64,000 nucleotides of DNA from Bacillota bacterium (GCA_009780065.1 WRAS01000003.1:1-64000); one strand, 5' to 3'; counted from the first letter of the stretch, positions 1-10,353 are shown. Notes: generated by a model not told the origin, from the sequence alone. Translations and numbers: made by a program.

Positions 1-1567
1 TAAATGTTAATTCTGTTGGACCAGGGTTTGCCAATTCAATTCCAATACGTGTTGCAGATGCACCCCCCTCTTCTGGGGAACTTACTCGCGCTAATGGGTT
101 AGATCCATCTTGGAATGTCGCGAACAGCGGATTAAATAGTGCCAATGTATCCAAATAAATTGATGGAGCTATTCCACCGGATCCATTAGCAACGAGTCCA
201 TCAACACGGCGACCCTCTGGCTCTGTACGCAACCAAGCAAAAAGAGGTGCAAGCAAGGCTCGTGTTTGTGGAACAAAACCACGCAAACTCGCATCCAATC
301 CCCAAACACCTTCATCGCGAATCTCGTTAAACGATGGTAACCATACCCTATCTGTCGCGACTATATTACCTGTTTCCTTAGGTGCTGGTAAGATAAATAC
401 ATTGTACCTACCATTTTGGTTAACATTGCCAAAATCATTTAATAATTCTGCCCTTGCAGTGTGCACGTCAACAGCACTGCGACGATAAGCAGTTTCCGCA
501 ATTAAAGCAACTTTTCCATTAGTGGAATCAATATGTGCAATTCTGAAATATGTACGACTCAAAGCAAGTGTATATCCTGTACCAGTATCTGGAAAAACCC
601 TAAAAGGAGTAGTTCTATCATTTATTTCAACTTTGTTATATAAAAGTTCCACAGCATCTGGATTGAGAATTCCGTTTTCATTGAACAAAGTTCTGTTATT
701 TGCTGTATAGCCAGACGCATATGCCTCCAAAATCTGTCTATCAAGGTATAAGGCAGGTAAAACACTAAGCGCATCAGACAAAATTCCACCAGTAAAACCA
801 GAAGAATAATGGTGGGGAGTTAGAACATCTATAACCATATTACTTGGTGTTATAACTTGACCAAACGGATTTGTCCATGCCCATAGTCTGTTACTTGTAT
901 GGTGCGGTCTAAACATAATCCGATAACCTAAATCCATAGCAACACCTACACCTCTCACATTTTCAAGCTGAGTTCTTGTTGGTATCCATATGCGATCCAT
1001 ACTTGTTGCGTTTGGGGTTCCTGGATTGTTTTTAATTTCAGTTGGCAGAATTACTGAGTTAGTCGTTATAGTGTTAGGCAATTCGTTAAAATCGTTCAAC
1101 AAGTTAGTACGTAGCGGACTGGTTATGTAATTGAAATGGATTGGTTGAAAACCACCAGAAGTCCACTGGTGAAATACACTAAGCCTATAGGCGTTCCATG
1201 CCCATAACATAATCCGATCCCCATCCACATGTGCAACGCGCCAAAATGTTTGCGAAAGCGATAGCGTATGTCCAGTACCATGGTCTGGAAATAGTCTGTG
1301 ACGCGCACCCCTGTATTCAACCGCTGTATTCGTATCATTCAAGTCTCGCAAAATATTCGCTGCAACCTGACCATTAATTGTTCCATCCAAATTAAACAAC
1401 GAGTTCTGTATACTTGGGTTTGTACCGACTGGTGGCGGCGTTGGATTTCCTGCCACTGGTTCCTGGTTTGCAACAACAAAGATAGATGTTACCGCAATGG
1501 TTACAACACATAATACGCATAGGCATGTCATAATAAATCCAGCATAGCCTTTCTTTGGTGTGGTCAT
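1..1567 (-). CDS. Secreted/surface repeat protein, N-terminal part (runs off window start)
   Basis: I read 522 codons open to the window edge, so the C-terminus is missing. The start is an ATG preceded by GGAGGACAA. Residues about 8-33 form one hydrophobic signal or anchor segment, followed by a Pro/Gly/Asn linker. Two tandem copies of a domain follow, roughly residues 55-290 and 295-500. Each has the order F(R)(I/V)AH...LLNDF...ILP...DR(I/V)WLP and a preceding FPD.GTG motif. The pattern resembles the DUF6273-type domains of Firmicute surface proteins, but I cannot confirm the family. It is probably exported and cell-wall or membrane associated. It lies downstream of fusA but has its own promoter region after the fusA terminator. 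Confidence 0.75.
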   Translation of the reverse strand, partial: MTTPKKGYAGFIMTCLCVLCVVTIAVTSIFVVANQEPVAGNPTPPPVGTNPSIQNSLFNLDGTINGQVAANILRDLNDTNTAVEYRGARHRLFPDHGTGHTLSLSQTFWRVAHVDGDRIMLWAWNAYRLSVFHQWTSGGFQPIHFNYITSPLRTNLLNDFNELPNTITTNSVILPTEIKNNPGTPNATSMDRIWIPTRTQLENVRGVGVAMDLGYRIMFRPHHTSNRLWAWTNPFGQVITPSNMVIDVLTPHHYSSGFTGGILSDALSVLPALYLDRQILEAYASGYTANNRTLFNENGILNPDAVELLYNKVEINDRTTPFRVFPDTGTGYTLALSRTYFRIAHIDSTNGKVALIAETAYRRSAVDVHTARAELLNDFGNVNQNGRYNVFILPAPKETGNIVATDRVWLPSFNEIRDEGVWGLDASLRGFVPQTRALLAPLFAWLRTEPEGRRVDGLVANGSGGIAPSIYLDTLALFNPLFATFQDGSNPLARVSSPEEGGASATRIGIELANPGPTELTF

Positions 1568-1621
1568 TTGTCCTCCGACTCTACACTATAATAGTACATT
1601 ATTATGTATAAATATCAAAAC

Positions 1622-1646
1622 AAAAACCAGGGTTTGCCTGGTTTTC
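1622..1646 (-). terminator. Rho-independent terminator of fusA
   Basis: On the minus strand AAAACCAGG and CCTGGTTTT form a stem around a short loop, followed by TTGTTTT. It lies just after the fusA stop codon. Confidence 0.75.
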
Positions 1647-1655
1647 AAATTCTTG

Positions 1656-3734
1656 TTATTCTTTTTTGCCGCGTTCGCCGATGACCTTTTCCGCAACGTT
1701 CTTTGGAACTTCTTCATAGTGACTGAATACCATGTCGAATGTTCCACGACCTTGGGTCAGGCTTCGAATGTCACTGGCATAACCGAACAGTTCACTTAAT
1801 GGCACCAATGCATTAATAACTTGTACCCCATGACGCGCATCCATACCCTGCAATTGACCACGACGACCGGAAATGTTACCCATAACATCACCAAGATAAT
1901 CATCCGGAGTTTCAATTTCCATTTTCATGATTGGTTCAAGCAGGATCGGAGTTGCTTTTCTCATACCCTCTTTAAATGCCATGGATCCAGCAATCTTGAA
2001 CGCCATCTCGGACGAGTCCACCTCGTGGTAACTTCCGTCTATAACAGTAACTTTAAAGTCCACAGTTTCATATCCGGCAAGCACCCCAGCCATCTTGGCT
2101 TCCTGAATACCCTTGTCCACCGCAGGAACATATTCCCTTGGAATTGAACCACCTACGGTCTTGTCCACAAATTCGTAACCCTGACCCGCCTCTTTTGGTT
2201 CCATAACAATTCTACAGTGACCATATTGTCCACGACCACCAGATTGTTTAATGTATTTTCCGTCAACTTCTACACGAGATTTAATAGTTTCACGGTACGC
2301 AACCTGTGGTTGACCCACATTGACCTCAACCTTGAATTCACGCTTTAGACGGTCCACAATAATTTCAAGGTGCAATTCACCCATACCCGCGATAAGCGTT
2401 TGGTTGGTTTCTGGGTCTGTGTAACGCTTGAAGGTTGGGTCTTCTTCTGCCAATTTTGTAAGTGCGGTGTTCATTTTCTCTTGCATTTGTTTTGTAGTTG
2501 GCTCGATTGCAAGGTTAATAACAGGCTCGGCAAATGTCATGGCTTCCAGCACAATTGGCTTGTTTGGATCACAAAGTGTGTCCCCAGTGATTGTGTCTTT
2601 AAGACCAACAATAGCACCAATGTCCCCAGCTTTCAGTTCGGTTATCTCGGTACGGCTGTTTGCATGCATCTGAAGAATTCGTCCAACACGTTCTTTTTTG
2701 TCTTTGGTACTGTTCAATACGTAACTTCCGGCTTCTAATGTTCCACTGTACACACGGAAAAAGCAAATACGTCCCACAAATGGGTCAGTTGCGATTTTAA
2801 ATGCAAGACCCGCAAATGGCTCGCTGTCGCTGGACTTTCTTTCCTCTCTTTTACCATTTGGCGTCTCTCCCATAATATTTGGAACATCCAACGGAGATGG
2901 CAAGTAATCTACAACCGCATCCAATAATTTTTGAACACCTTTGTTCTTGAATGAACTTCCGCAAACAACTGGTGTAAACTTCATTGCTATGGTTCCTTTA
3001 CGGATTCCCATTTTTAATTCGTCCACGGTTAACTCTTTCCCATCAAAGAATTTTTCAATAAGTGCGTCATCACACTCGGCCGCCGCCTCCACCAATTTTG
3101 CACGATATTCATTTGCTTGGTCTTTAAGGTCTGCTGGGATATCGGTCTCTTCCATATCTTTTCCAAGGTCATCTTTGTAAATTGTGGCCTTCATAGTTAC
3201 AAGGTCAATAACACCACGGAAATCCTTTTCTTTTCCGATTGGAAGTTGGATTGCCAATGGGTTGGCTTTTAACCTTTGCTTCATTGTTTCAATAGCACGA
3301 AGAAAGTTCGCGTCATCACGGTCCATCTTGTTTATGTATGCAATTCTTGGAACACTGTATTTATTCGCCTGGGACCAGACTTTTTCTGATTGTGGTTGAA
3401 CACCCGCACGTGCACAGAACACCGCAACCGCACCGTCCAGAACCTTTAAACTACGTTCAACTTCGACCGTAAAGTCCACGTGACCCGGTGTGTCTATAAG
3501 GTTTATTTGATGGTCTTTCCATTCTGTGGTTGTTGCAGCAGATGTGATCGTAATACCACGCTCTTGCTCTTGCACCATCCAGTCCATAGTTGCACCACCA
3601 TCGTGCACCTCGCCAATTTTGTGGCTTTTACCACTGTAAAAAAGAATACGCTCACTGGTTGTGGTTTTTCCCGCATCAATGTGCGCCATAATCCCTATGT
3701 TACGATATTTCTCCAGGGCTACTTTTCTTGACAT
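1656..3734 (-). CDS. fusA: Elongation factor G
   Basis: This 692-residue GTPase drives ribosome translocation and takes part in ribosome recycling. The G1 motif AHIDAGKTT is at residues 17-25, the G2/G3 region has RGITI and DTPGHVDF, and NKMD gives guanine specificity. All five EF-G domains are present and the length is normal. The start ATG has AAGGAG eight bases upstream, and a promoter lies about 40 bases further up. No rpsL/rpsG/tuf neighbours are seen, so it is uncoupled from the usual str operon here. Confidence 0.97.
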   Translation of the reverse strand: MSRKVALEKYRNIGIMAHIDAGKTTTSERILFYSGKSHKIGEVHDGGATMDWMVQEQERGITITSAATTTEWKDHQINLIDTPGHVDFTVEVERSLKVLDGAVAVFCARAGVQPQSEKVWSQANKYSVPRIAYINKMDRDDANFLRAIETMKQRLKANPLAIQLPIGKEKDFRGVIDLVTMKATIYKDDLGKDMEETDIPADLKDQANEYRAKLVEAAAECDDALIEKFFDGKELTVDELKMGIRKGTIAMKFTPVVCGSSFKNKGVQKLLDAVVDYLPSPLDVPNIMGETPNGKREERKSSDSEPFAGLAFKIATDPFVGRICFFRVYSGTLEAGSYVLNSTKDKKERVGRILQMHANSRTEITELKAGDIGAIVGLKDTITGDTLCDPNKPIVLEAMTFAEPVINLAIEPTTKQMQEKMNTALTKLAEEDPTFKRYTDPETNQTLIAGMGELHLEIIVDRLKREFKVEVNVGQPQVAYRETIKSRVEVDGKYIKQSGGRGQYGHCRIVMEPKEAGQGYEFVDKTVGGSIPREYVPAVDKGIQEAKMAGVLAGYETVDFKVTVIDGSYHEVDSSEMAFKIAGSMAFKEGMRKATPILLEPIMKMEIETPDDYLGDVMGNISGRRGQLQGMDARHGVQVINALVPLSELFGYASDIRSLTQGRGTFDMVFSHYEEVPKNVAEKVIGERGKKE

Positions 3735-3770
3735 TTTGTTTTCTCCTTAATTTTTAAAAGACTAGTAAAT

Positions 3771-3799
3771 AAAATAACACATGTGTGTAAATTGTGCAA
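3771..3799 (-). promoter_or_regulatory. Promoter of fusA
   Basis: TTGCAC and TATTTT are 17 bp apart, with TG one base before the -10. Unlike many promoters here it gives a leader of about 30 nt containing a Shine-Dalgarno site. Confidence 0.55.
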
Positions 3800-3816
3800 T
3801 ATTTTTTAAGTTATCT

Positions 3817-4476
3817 TTATAATAACCACATATCATTATCAAGATAAATTCGGGATTCCAACCCAAATATCTTTGCCAAATTATGTATAGAATGTAGAAC
3901 CTTTTCCGTAAAGTAGTATCCGTTCAATTCCTGTAAATTTATTTTTCCGTCTGTACAAAATTTTACAATGAATATATTATCATTTAATTCAAATGTAACG
4001 TTTTGAATGTGTGCATATTGCCTGTTACCATGTACCAATAATCCTGGCGGCAATATTCTTTGCTTGCAGATATCAACTTTATCCGCAACCGCCAAAATTT
4101 TACTGATGGCACTTTCTGCACCTTTACCATGGTGTTTTATTGATTGCAAGATTCTTTCCTTGGGTTCATCATTTAATTCTTTGTCTTTAAAATATTTCGC
4201 TGCCCATTGATAACTTCTTTCGGCATGTTCTTCTTTCCCTTGGACACATCCCGTATCATGAAGTAGCGCAGCAATTTTTAACTCGACAATTGATTCACTG
4301 TCTAAGTCTAATAATCCTGCAATTTCCACGCAATTTTTCGTCACGCGATTAATATGTGAAATATCATGTGCTGCGCGAGATTCATCACTCGCTGTTTCAA
4401 ACTTACGTATCTTTTCATATTCGTTCAAAACAAGTGTGTCTTCCAGCATCCTTTCATATAACTTGTGTAAACTCAT
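3817..4476 (-). CDS. HD-domain metal-dependent phosphohydrolase
   Basis: This 219-residue protein has the HD-superfamily metal-binding pattern: a His in AHDISH (about 37-42), LLHDTG (about 91-96), the His pair IKHHGK and the Asp of VADKVD. Such proteins hydrolyse phosphoester or nucleotide substrates; the actual substrate cannot be told from sequence. The start ATG lies 8 bases after the stop of the hemolysin-III gene and has GAGG seven bases upstream, so the two form an operon. No second catalytic domain is present. Confidence 0.8.
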   Translation of the reverse strand: MSLHKLYERMLEDTLVLNEYEKIRKFETASDESRAAHDISHINRVTKNCVEIAGLLDLDSESIVELKIAALLHDTGCVQGKEEHAERSYQWAAKYFKDKELNDEPKERILQSIKHHGKGAESAISKILAVADKVDICKQRILPPGLLVHGNRQYAHIQNVTFELNDNIFIVKFCTDGKINLQELNGYYFTEKVLHSIHNLAKIFGLESRIYLDNDMWLL

Positions 4477-4484
4477 TTCATACC

Positions 4485-5246
4485 TCAGAACATTATAAAT
4501 AATATACTAAAAAATTGTAATACCAACCCCGCCAATGTAAACAGATGCCATACCCCGTGCATGTACTTTCCTTTTCTTTTGTATATTACCGCACCTAATG
4601 TATACGCAACGCCACCCGCAACCAGTAACCACAACGCCACCCCAAAACCAATATTACGAACCAGAGGTACCGCCGCCGCAATCCCAACCCATCCCATCAC
4701 CAAATAACAAACAAAACCAAAAGTTTTGAACTTTTTCATATTAATCGCAGTCAATGTACAACCAATAATTGCAAGACCCCAATTCAAACTGAAAAGCACC
4801 CACCCGAGTACACCACCAATACCAATCAGCGAAAATGGTGTATATGTTCCCGCAATAATGAAATATATGGAACAATGATCTAAAATCCGTAAAACCCGCT
4901 TGCCCGTATTAATTGCAAGTGAATGGTACACCGTGGAAATGGTAAATCCAATAAAAGCACACGCACCGAAAATACTGACACTGACGATTGCACGCGCACC
5001 AAAATCACTCCGTGTCGCGAAAACAATACATATCACCAACACAGCAATTCCAACCGCCGCAGTAATCCCATGTGTTATTGCGGAAAATATTTCACCGCCA
5101 AGGGTATATAACTTTTGATCGCGAATTTCCTGGTTCTTTTGATACTTTTTAAATTTTTTAACAGCACGACGCGCAAGAAGTTCGTCGGCGTCCCCGAGTG
5201 TTACCAAAGATGTTTCTAAATGCAGTTCTGTATCTTTATCTTTCAT
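4485..5246 (-). CDS. Hemolysin III / PAQR-family membrane protein
   Basis: This integral membrane protein of about 253 residues has seven predicted hydrophobic segments after a hydrophilic N-terminus of about 55 residues. Family hallmarks are visible: THG early, STVYHS, DHCSIYFIIAGTYTP in mid-protein and HGVWHLF near the C-terminus. These supply the conserved Ser/Asp/His residues of the PAQR zinc site. The family was named for hemolysis, but its role in bacteria is poorly defined. I chose the ATG at 5246 because a TATGAT hexamer lies 7 bases upstream; the ATG at 5258 would fall on that promoter. It is first gene of an operon with the HD hydrolase. Confidence 0.85.
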   Translation of the reverse strand: MKDKDTELHLETSLVTLGDADELLARRAVKKFKKYQKNQEIRDQKLYTLGGEIFSAITHGITAAVGIAVLVICIVFATRSDFGARAIVSVSIFGACAFIGFTISTVYHSLAINTGKRVLRILDHCSIYFIIAGTYTPFSLIGIGGVLGWVLFSLNWGLAIIGCTLTAINMKKFKTFGFVCYLVMGWVGIAAAVPLVRNIGFGVALWLLVAGGVAYTLGAVIYKRKGKYMHGVWHLFTLAGLVLQFFSILFIMF

Positions 5247-5253
5247 TAACAAA

Positions 5254-5259
5254 ATCATA
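5254..5259 (-). promoter_or_regulatory. -10 element of the hemolysin-III operon, probably leaderless
   Basis: The hexamer TATGAT lies 7 bases before the ATG at 5246, and no Shine-Dalgarno site is visible. Confidence 0.45.
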
Positions 5260-5323
5260 CTAGCACAGTATTGAAAATATTGCAGTTATTTTTTCCGTGA
5301 TATCATCCATTATTAAACACGGG

Positions 5324-6151
5324 TCAACCCCATATCCATCTGAATGTTATAACATGCACAAATGTATTCCAAAAATATCCAATGATGAAACCAAATAAAC
5401 CGTCGCCCTCGCCAATTACATCGGTTACTACACCCATTACCCACTCGGCGGGTTGGGGGCCAAAGAATGTGGAATCGCGACTCATTCGTCTTAATTCATC
5501 TGTGGTACCACTCCCCCCTCTGTTATCACCTATATAAAATACGTAACCATGTGGAATTACTATTTCCCATCTGTTTCTTTCTTCATTATGATGGATAAAG
5601 TCTGCGTATCTGCTTTCATGGCGGAAACCATTCAGATATCTCCAGATTTGGGAATAATTTACATTCTGGCCTATGTCTGGGTCAAGATAAGCAGATTCAT
5701 CCAAAGGAATTCCGTTTAGATGAATTTCATACCAGAAACTTCTGCCACCCGCGGTTTGTTGCGTCAATGCATGGCGTTGGAAATATAATGAATCACCACC
5801 CTTTGCAATAAGACGTTTTACAAACAGTTCCTGTCTCCCGTCTGGATTATAAAACCTGGTTACTATTACATCACCACGCTCGGGTGTTCTGTGTCTATTT
5901 ACAATAACTGCGTCGGTATCGCCTACTACTGTATAACGTGGATTTAATTCCATCATCATGCTGGGACCGTTAACCGCCGAATAAAAGAAAACAATTGTAA
6001 ACGCAATTAAACTGAAAGAAATCACAATTGCAAACACAAAAAAGGACGTAGAAAAGATTCGCCCCACACGCCCCCTGGGCATATCGTCGCGAAGATTTTT
6101 TCCCCCTTTCGCAACACCATATTCGTGTGCGATATATTTCTTCTTTGCCAC
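5324..6151 (-). CDS. lepB: Signal peptidase I
   Basis: This 275-residue S26 peptidase cleaves signal peptides from exported proteins at the outer face of the membrane. It has one N-terminal transmembrane segment (about 33-58). The catalytic Ser lies in PSMMMEL, the Lys general base in VKRLIAKGGD, and the GDNR box follows with the conserved Asp-Ser downstream in DSTFFGP. It is longer than minimal family members because of an insert between the Lys box and GDNR. The start is GTG, chosen because the promoter ends 9 bases before it. It is divergent from leuS across about 65 bases. Confidence 0.93.
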   Translation of the reverse strand: MAKKKYIAHEYGVAKGGKNLRDDMPRGRVGRIFSTSFFVFAIVISFSLIAFTIVFFYSAVNGPSMMMELNPRYTVVGDTDAVIVNRHRTPERGDVIVTRFYNPDGRQELFVKRLIAKGGDSLYFQRHALTQQTAGGRSFWYEIHLNGIPLDESAYLDPDIGQNVNYSQIWRYLNGFRHESRYADFIHHNEERNRWEIVIPHGYVFYIGDNRGGSGTTDELRRMSRDSTFFGPQPAEWVMGVVTDVIGEGDGLFGFIIGYFWNTFVHVITFRWIWG

Positions 6152-6160
6152 TGTTCTTTT

Positions 6161-6189
6161 AGTAAATCATTTTTATGTATGATTGTCAA
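6161..6189 (-). promoter_or_regulatory. Promoter of lepB, near-leaderless
   Basis: TTGACA and TTTACT are exactly 17 bp apart, with TG one base before the -10. The start codon GTG follows 9 bases after the hexamer, leaving almost no leader. Confidence 0.7.
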
Positions 6190-6198
6190 ACCAAGTTA

Positions 6199-6207
6199 TG
6201 GTATACT
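6199..6207 (+). promoter_or_regulatory. Extended -10 promoter of leuS, near-leaderless
   Basis: TGGTATACT is followed 8 bases later by the ATG at 6216. There is no ribosome-binding site and no convincing -35. Confidence 0.65.
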
Positions 6208-6215
6208 TTTGCATT

Positions 6216-8573
6216 ATGAACTATCCACAAATACACGACAAATGGCGCAAGTTTTGGCAAGACAATAACATCAATAAATTCAACCCGAATGATAAGGGGA
6301 AAAAGTACTATACACTGGAAATGTTGCCGTACCCAAGCGGTGCCAGTTTACATCTTGGGCACTTTTTTAACTTTGCCCCGTCAGACACACATGCACGATT
6401 CAAGCGCATGTGCGGATTTAACGTGTTCCATCCAATGGGATTTGATTCGTTCGGGTTACCCAGTGAAAACCACGCATTAAAAACCAACACCCATCCCGAG
6501 GACAACACCAACAAAAATATCGAAAAGTTTATAAGTCAATTAGAACAGCTTGGTGGCATGTATGATTGGGATTATTCTTTTTCCACCCACGATGTAGACT
6601 ATTACAAATGGACACAATGGTTGTTTATTGAATTGTTTAATTGTGGTCTTGCATACCAAAAGGATGCCGCAGTAAATTGGTGTGGCGATTGTCAGACAGT
6701 GCTTTCAAATGAACAAAGTCAAGGTGGGGTATGTGAACGATGCGACAGCGAAGTCGAGCGCAAACAAATGAAACAATGGTTCTTTAAAATCACCGACTAT
6801 GCCGAGGAATTGTTAAAGGGTCTTGACAAAATCGATTGGCCGAATAAAACCAAGGCAATGCAAAGAAATTGGATAGGTAAAAGCGAGGGGGCGATAATAA
6901 CCTACCCCACCAACGCATGCGATATCCAGGTCTTTACAACGCGCGTAGATACAATTTTTGGTGCGACATTTATCGTAATTGCACCAGAACACCCTATCGT
7001 TCAAAAGGTCACAACCAAAGATAGGAAACCGGACGTAGATGCTTATATATCCGCAGCCGCAAAAAAATCCGACATCGAACGTATGGAGAATCACGAAAAG
7101 ACTGGTGTATTCACAGGCGGTTACGCAATAAACCCCGCCAGCAATCTACCCGTACCAATTTATGTTGCGGATTATGTTCTGTACACATATGGAACGGGTG
7201 CTGTCATGGGTGTTCCGGGACACGACGCGCGCGACCACGAATTTGCAACCAAATATGGTATCGAAATTAAAAAGGTCATTCAAAATAATGACACCAACGA
7301 ATTCACCGAAGAATACGGAACATTGATTAACAGCAATCAATACAACGGACTTTCAAGTGAAGTGGCATTAAAAACGATAACCAACGATTTGAAAAAGAAA
7401 AAACTTGGTTTTTTAAAAACAACATACCGTTTAAGAGATTGGAGTATCGGCCGTCAAAGATACTGGGGTGTGCCAATTCCTATTGTTTATTGCGACAAGT
7501 GCGGGGTTGTGCCTGTACCCATGTCGGATTTGCCGGTAACACTTCCCTATTTGCAAGATTTCAAGCCACGCGGAAATGCGCCGCTTTCGAACGATGAAAA
7601 CTTTGTAAATTGCAAATGTCCTACATGTGGAATCAATGCAAAGCACGAAACAGAAACCATGGACACATTTGTGTGTTCCAGTTGGTATTTTTTACGTTAC
7701 ATGTTTGCCAAACGCGATGATGTTGCATTTGACGTTGAAATGACAAACAAATGGTTACCCGTAGACAAATATATCGGGGGTGCGGAACACAGTTGCGGTC
7801 ATTTGCTTTATTCACGTTTTATTACCAAGGTTTTGAAAAAACTTGGGCACGTTAAATTTGACGAGCCATTTAGTAGTTTAGTTCACCAAGGCATGATTCT
7901 AGCACCAGACGGCCAGAAGATGAGTAAATCCAAAAACAACACAATTTCACCAGATAAATATATCGAAGAGTTCGGCAGCGATATCCTAAGGTTATACATG
8001 CTGTTTGGTTTTAACTATATTGATGGCGGTCCATGGAATGATGGAACCCTGCGTACAATTACAAAATTTCCCGAGCGCGTCATGAGATTAATCGAAAAAA
8101 TCGGTACAGACAAAGAAACCGACAATAATGTACAACACGTTCGCGCAACCACGATTAAAGCCGTACGAGAAGATTTAGACAGTTTTAGTTTCAACACCGC
8201 GGTCGCCCGTTGCATGGAATTTGCAAATGCGATTACAGGCGCAAAGATTGTGTCGCGTGAAAGTGTCCGCGACTTGGTTTTGTTACTTGCACCTATGATT
8301 CCACATATTGCCGAGGAGTTATATTCAAAAATATATCCAAACAAAATTCAAAGCATCTTTAACCAAAAGTTTCCAAAACCAATAGCAAAACATTTGGAAA
8401 AATCCACAATAGAAATTGTGGTTCAGATCAACAGCAAAATAAAGGAACGCATAACGATCAAGACCGACGCCACCCAAGACGAAGTTATGAAATTATGCGC
8501 AAATATATTAGAAGGTCAAACACCAAAGAAAGTTATATATGTTCAAAACAAATTGATTAATTTCATAATTTAA
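6216..8573 (+). CDS. leuS: Leucyl-tRNA synthetase
   Basis: This class-I synthetase of 785 residues charges tRNA-Leu. The HIGH-type motif is HLGH near residue 46 and the KMSKS motif occurs as DGQKMSKSKNN near residue 570. The CP1 editing domain has FTTRVDTIFG and VPGHDARD, so hydrolytic proofreading should be intact. Two Cys pairs typical of the zinc module surround CGDC/CERC. The ATG at 6216 was chosen because upstream in-frame TTG and ATG codons lie within the promoter. It ends directly against miaA, which runs the other way. Confidence 0.96.
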   Translation: MNYPQIHDKWRKFWQDNNINKFNPNDKGKKYYTLEMLPYPSGASLHLGHFFNFAPSDTHARFKRMCGFNVFHPMGFDSFGLPSENHALKTNTHPEDNTNKNIEKFISQLEQLGGMYDWDYSFSTHDVDYYKWTQWLFIELFNCGLAYQKDAAVNWCGDCQTVLSNEQSQGGVCERCDSEVERKQMKQWFFKITDYAEELLKGLDKIDWPNKTKAMQRNWIGKSEGAIITYPTNACDIQVFTTRVDTIFGATFIVIAPEHPIVQKVTTKDRKPDVDAYISAAAKKSDIERMENHEKTGVFTGGYAINPASNLPVPIYVADYVLYTYGTGAVMGVPGHDARDHEFATKYGIEIKKVIQNNDTNEFTEEYGTLINSNQYNGLSSEVALKTITNDLKKKKLGFLKTTYRLRDWSIGRQRYWGVPIPIVYCDKCGVVPVPMSDLPVTLPYLQDFKPRGNAPLSNDENFVNCKCPTCGINAKHETETMDTFVCSSWYFLRYMFAKRDDVAFDVEMTNKWLPVDKYIGGAEHSCGHLLYSRFITKVLKKLGHVKFDEPFSSLVHQGMILAPDGQKMSKSKNNTISPDKYIEEFGSDILRLYMLFGFNYIDGGPWNDGTLRTITKFPERVMRLIEKIGTDKETDNNVQHVRATTIKAVREDLDSFSFNTAVARCMEFANAITGAKIVSRESVRDLVLLLAPMIPHIAEELYSKIYPNKIQSIFNQKFPKPIAKHLEKSTIEIVVQINSKIKERITIKTDATQDEVMKLCANILEGQTPKKVIYVQNKLINFII

Positions 8574-9293
8574 CTAAAGAAATTCTTTTACTAGTTTAAT
8601 GCTGTCATCCAAAAATGTGTCATAGTTTTCTAAAAAGTGTGTGTTTTGTTCGCGTTTGAACCAGGTGCGTTGGCGTTTTGCAAATTGGGTAATTTTTGTA
8701 TACAACCAATATTTATATTCATCCATGGTAATTTTGCCGTCAATCAATTCCGTATTCCAAAAGTATTCCAACCCAAGCGACCTCAGCCATTCATCCGACA
8801 CGCCCTGTGCAAGCAAATTTTTGGTCTCCTCCACCATACCTTGTTCGATCCGTTCTTCCAGACGTTTTTTAATCTTTGGTTTAATCCAATCTTTGGGTGG
8901 CATCAGGGCGATTTGCAGTACATCGTATTCGGGTTTTTCGTCGTTACCTTGGAATTGGTATCCCTCAACAACTGCCCTACTGTACAAGCCTGTTCCGCCC
9001 ACGATGATTGGTAGTTTGCCACGCTTGATTACATCTTCAATTGTTGCAAAGGCCAGTTGCTGAAACTTGAATACATCAAATTTGTCACCAGGATTCACGA
9101 TATCAATTAGATGGTGCGAAATACCATCGGTTTCTTCGGGTTTAACCTTTCCCGTACCTAAATCAAGTCCACGATATACTTGGCGTGAATCTGCGCTGAT
9201 AACCTCGCCATTAAATAATTTTGCCAGTTTTATCCCTATGCCCGTTTTGCCACTGGCGGTCAGACCTACAACAGAAATTATTTTTGGTTTCAT
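8574..9293 (-). CDS. miaA: tRNA dimethylallyltransferase (short form)
   Basis: This enzyme transfers a dimethylallyl group to A37 of tRNAs reading UNN codons. The P-loop GLTASGKT is at residues 10-17, with SADSRQVYRGLDLGT and VGGTGLY following. At 239 residues it is about 60 shorter than usual, and the loss lies mainly in the central insertion domain, between VEGYQFQG and the C-terminal tRNA-binding helices. It overlaps the end of the upstream membrane-protein gene by 4 bases and uses the site GAGG. The miaA start codon is therefore inside an operon and translationally coupled. Confidence 0.9.
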   Translation of the reverse strand: MKPKIISVVGLTASGKTGIGIKLAKLFNGEVISADSRQVYRGLDLGTGKVKPEETDGISHHLIDIVNPGDKFDVFKFQQLAFATIEDVIKRGKLPIIVGGTGLYSRAVVEGYQFQGNDEKPEYDVLQIALMPPKDWIKPKIKKRLEERIEQGMVEETKNLLAQGVSDEWLRSLGLEYFWNTELIDGKITMDEYKYWLYTKITQFAKRQRTWFKREQNTHFLENYDTFLDDSIKLVKEFL

Positions 9294-10348
9294 AGTTTTA
9301 ACCTCGTTTCGTTATATTGTCGCATACTGCGTTTAAGTTTTGCACTTGCCACGATATAGAGTGATAATGCAACAATGAAAAATATGCTGGCAAATACAAT
9401 CATACCAATCAATGTGTTGCGGTATGTATACCACACAGCGTCGTTGTAATCGTCTATATCAAAGACCAGTTCACCCTCTATCACCAACATCACAACAATG
9501 ATGTTTTCCCCATCCACCAATCTTTGCGCGTCGCCTGGACGTATCCAAAATGCAACCAAATCACCTTGTTCCGCGTTGTTAAACACATCCATATCCACGA
9601 AGCCGCGTGAATAAGCCAACATAGGTATAAACAAACGTGAATCATATTCGTCCACAGTAAATGACCAAGGAAAGTTACCATGCGATTCAAAATCTGCGGT
9701 GTGCAAGATCATTTCTGATGGCGAGACCTCAGCCAAATCATCAATAGTTAATGTCATAAAAGAAACCAGCAAAAATAATACAAAGAACACCAATGCAGTC
9801 ACCCGCAATCGTTTAACTACACGGGGTATCACATATGGTGGATTTGTTGCATGTTCCGTTTGCGCTTCGGCAAGCCTTTCATGTATTGGATGAAATTGTT
9901 GAATGAAATTCAATAACTCTGGTACCGCGCCAATTGCAAACTTTGGACGAATACCCGTGTCTTGGTATCTGTATAACAACAGTGTTTGTTTGCCATTTGG
10001 TTCAATATGCAATTGAACACGTTGAATATCGCACCAACCCATAAAGATTCTTCTGCCGAAAATAAACCGTCCATGGATGCCTTCGCGGTTAATTGTTACC
10101 TTGTGAACAGACCACGCAACCATCGCATACAAAAAATATATTATAAAACCCAATCCCACAAAAAACATGAACCAATCGCCGAAACCCGCAAAAGACGAAC
10201 CAAAGATAATAAATAAAGTACCTATCGCAATGAACGGTCCGAATATTAGCAAAATCATCCAAAAACGCCCGCCAGAAATAACCGTATCGTCATAAATACG
10301 AAATCGTGTTATACCGTGGTTACTTGTAAATCTTGGTTGTGTTTGCAT
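9290..10348 (-). CDS. Multi-pass membrane protein of unknown function
   Basis: This 352-residue protein has two transmembrane segments near the N-terminus (about 28-75), a soluble beta-rich region resembling a PH-like fold, a third segment near 185-205, an extracytoplasmic part and a last segment near 305-335. I do not recognise a catalytic motif. It is the first gene of the operon with miaA and has an extended -10 five bases before its ATG. A short remnant of a second copy of its 5' end lies at 10908-10975. Confidence 0.8.
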   Translation of the reverse strand: MQTQPRFTSNHGITRFRIYDDTVISGGRFWMILLIFGPFIAIGTLFIIFGSSFAGFGDWFMFFVGLGFIIYFLYAMVAWSVHKVTINREGIHGRFIFGRRIFMGWCDIQRVQLHIEPNGKQTLLLYRYQDTGIRPKFAIGAVPELLNFIQQFHPIHERLAEAQTEHATNPPYVIPRVVKRLRVTALVFFVLFLLVSFMTLTIDDLAEVSPSEMILHTADFESHGNFPWSFTVDEYDSRLFIPMLAYSRGFVDMDVFNNAEQGDLVAFWIRPGDAQRLVDGENIIVVMLVIEGELVFDIDDYNDAVWYTYRNTLIGMIVFASIFFIVALSLYIVASAKLKRSMRQYNETRLKL

Positions 10349-10353
10349 GGTCT

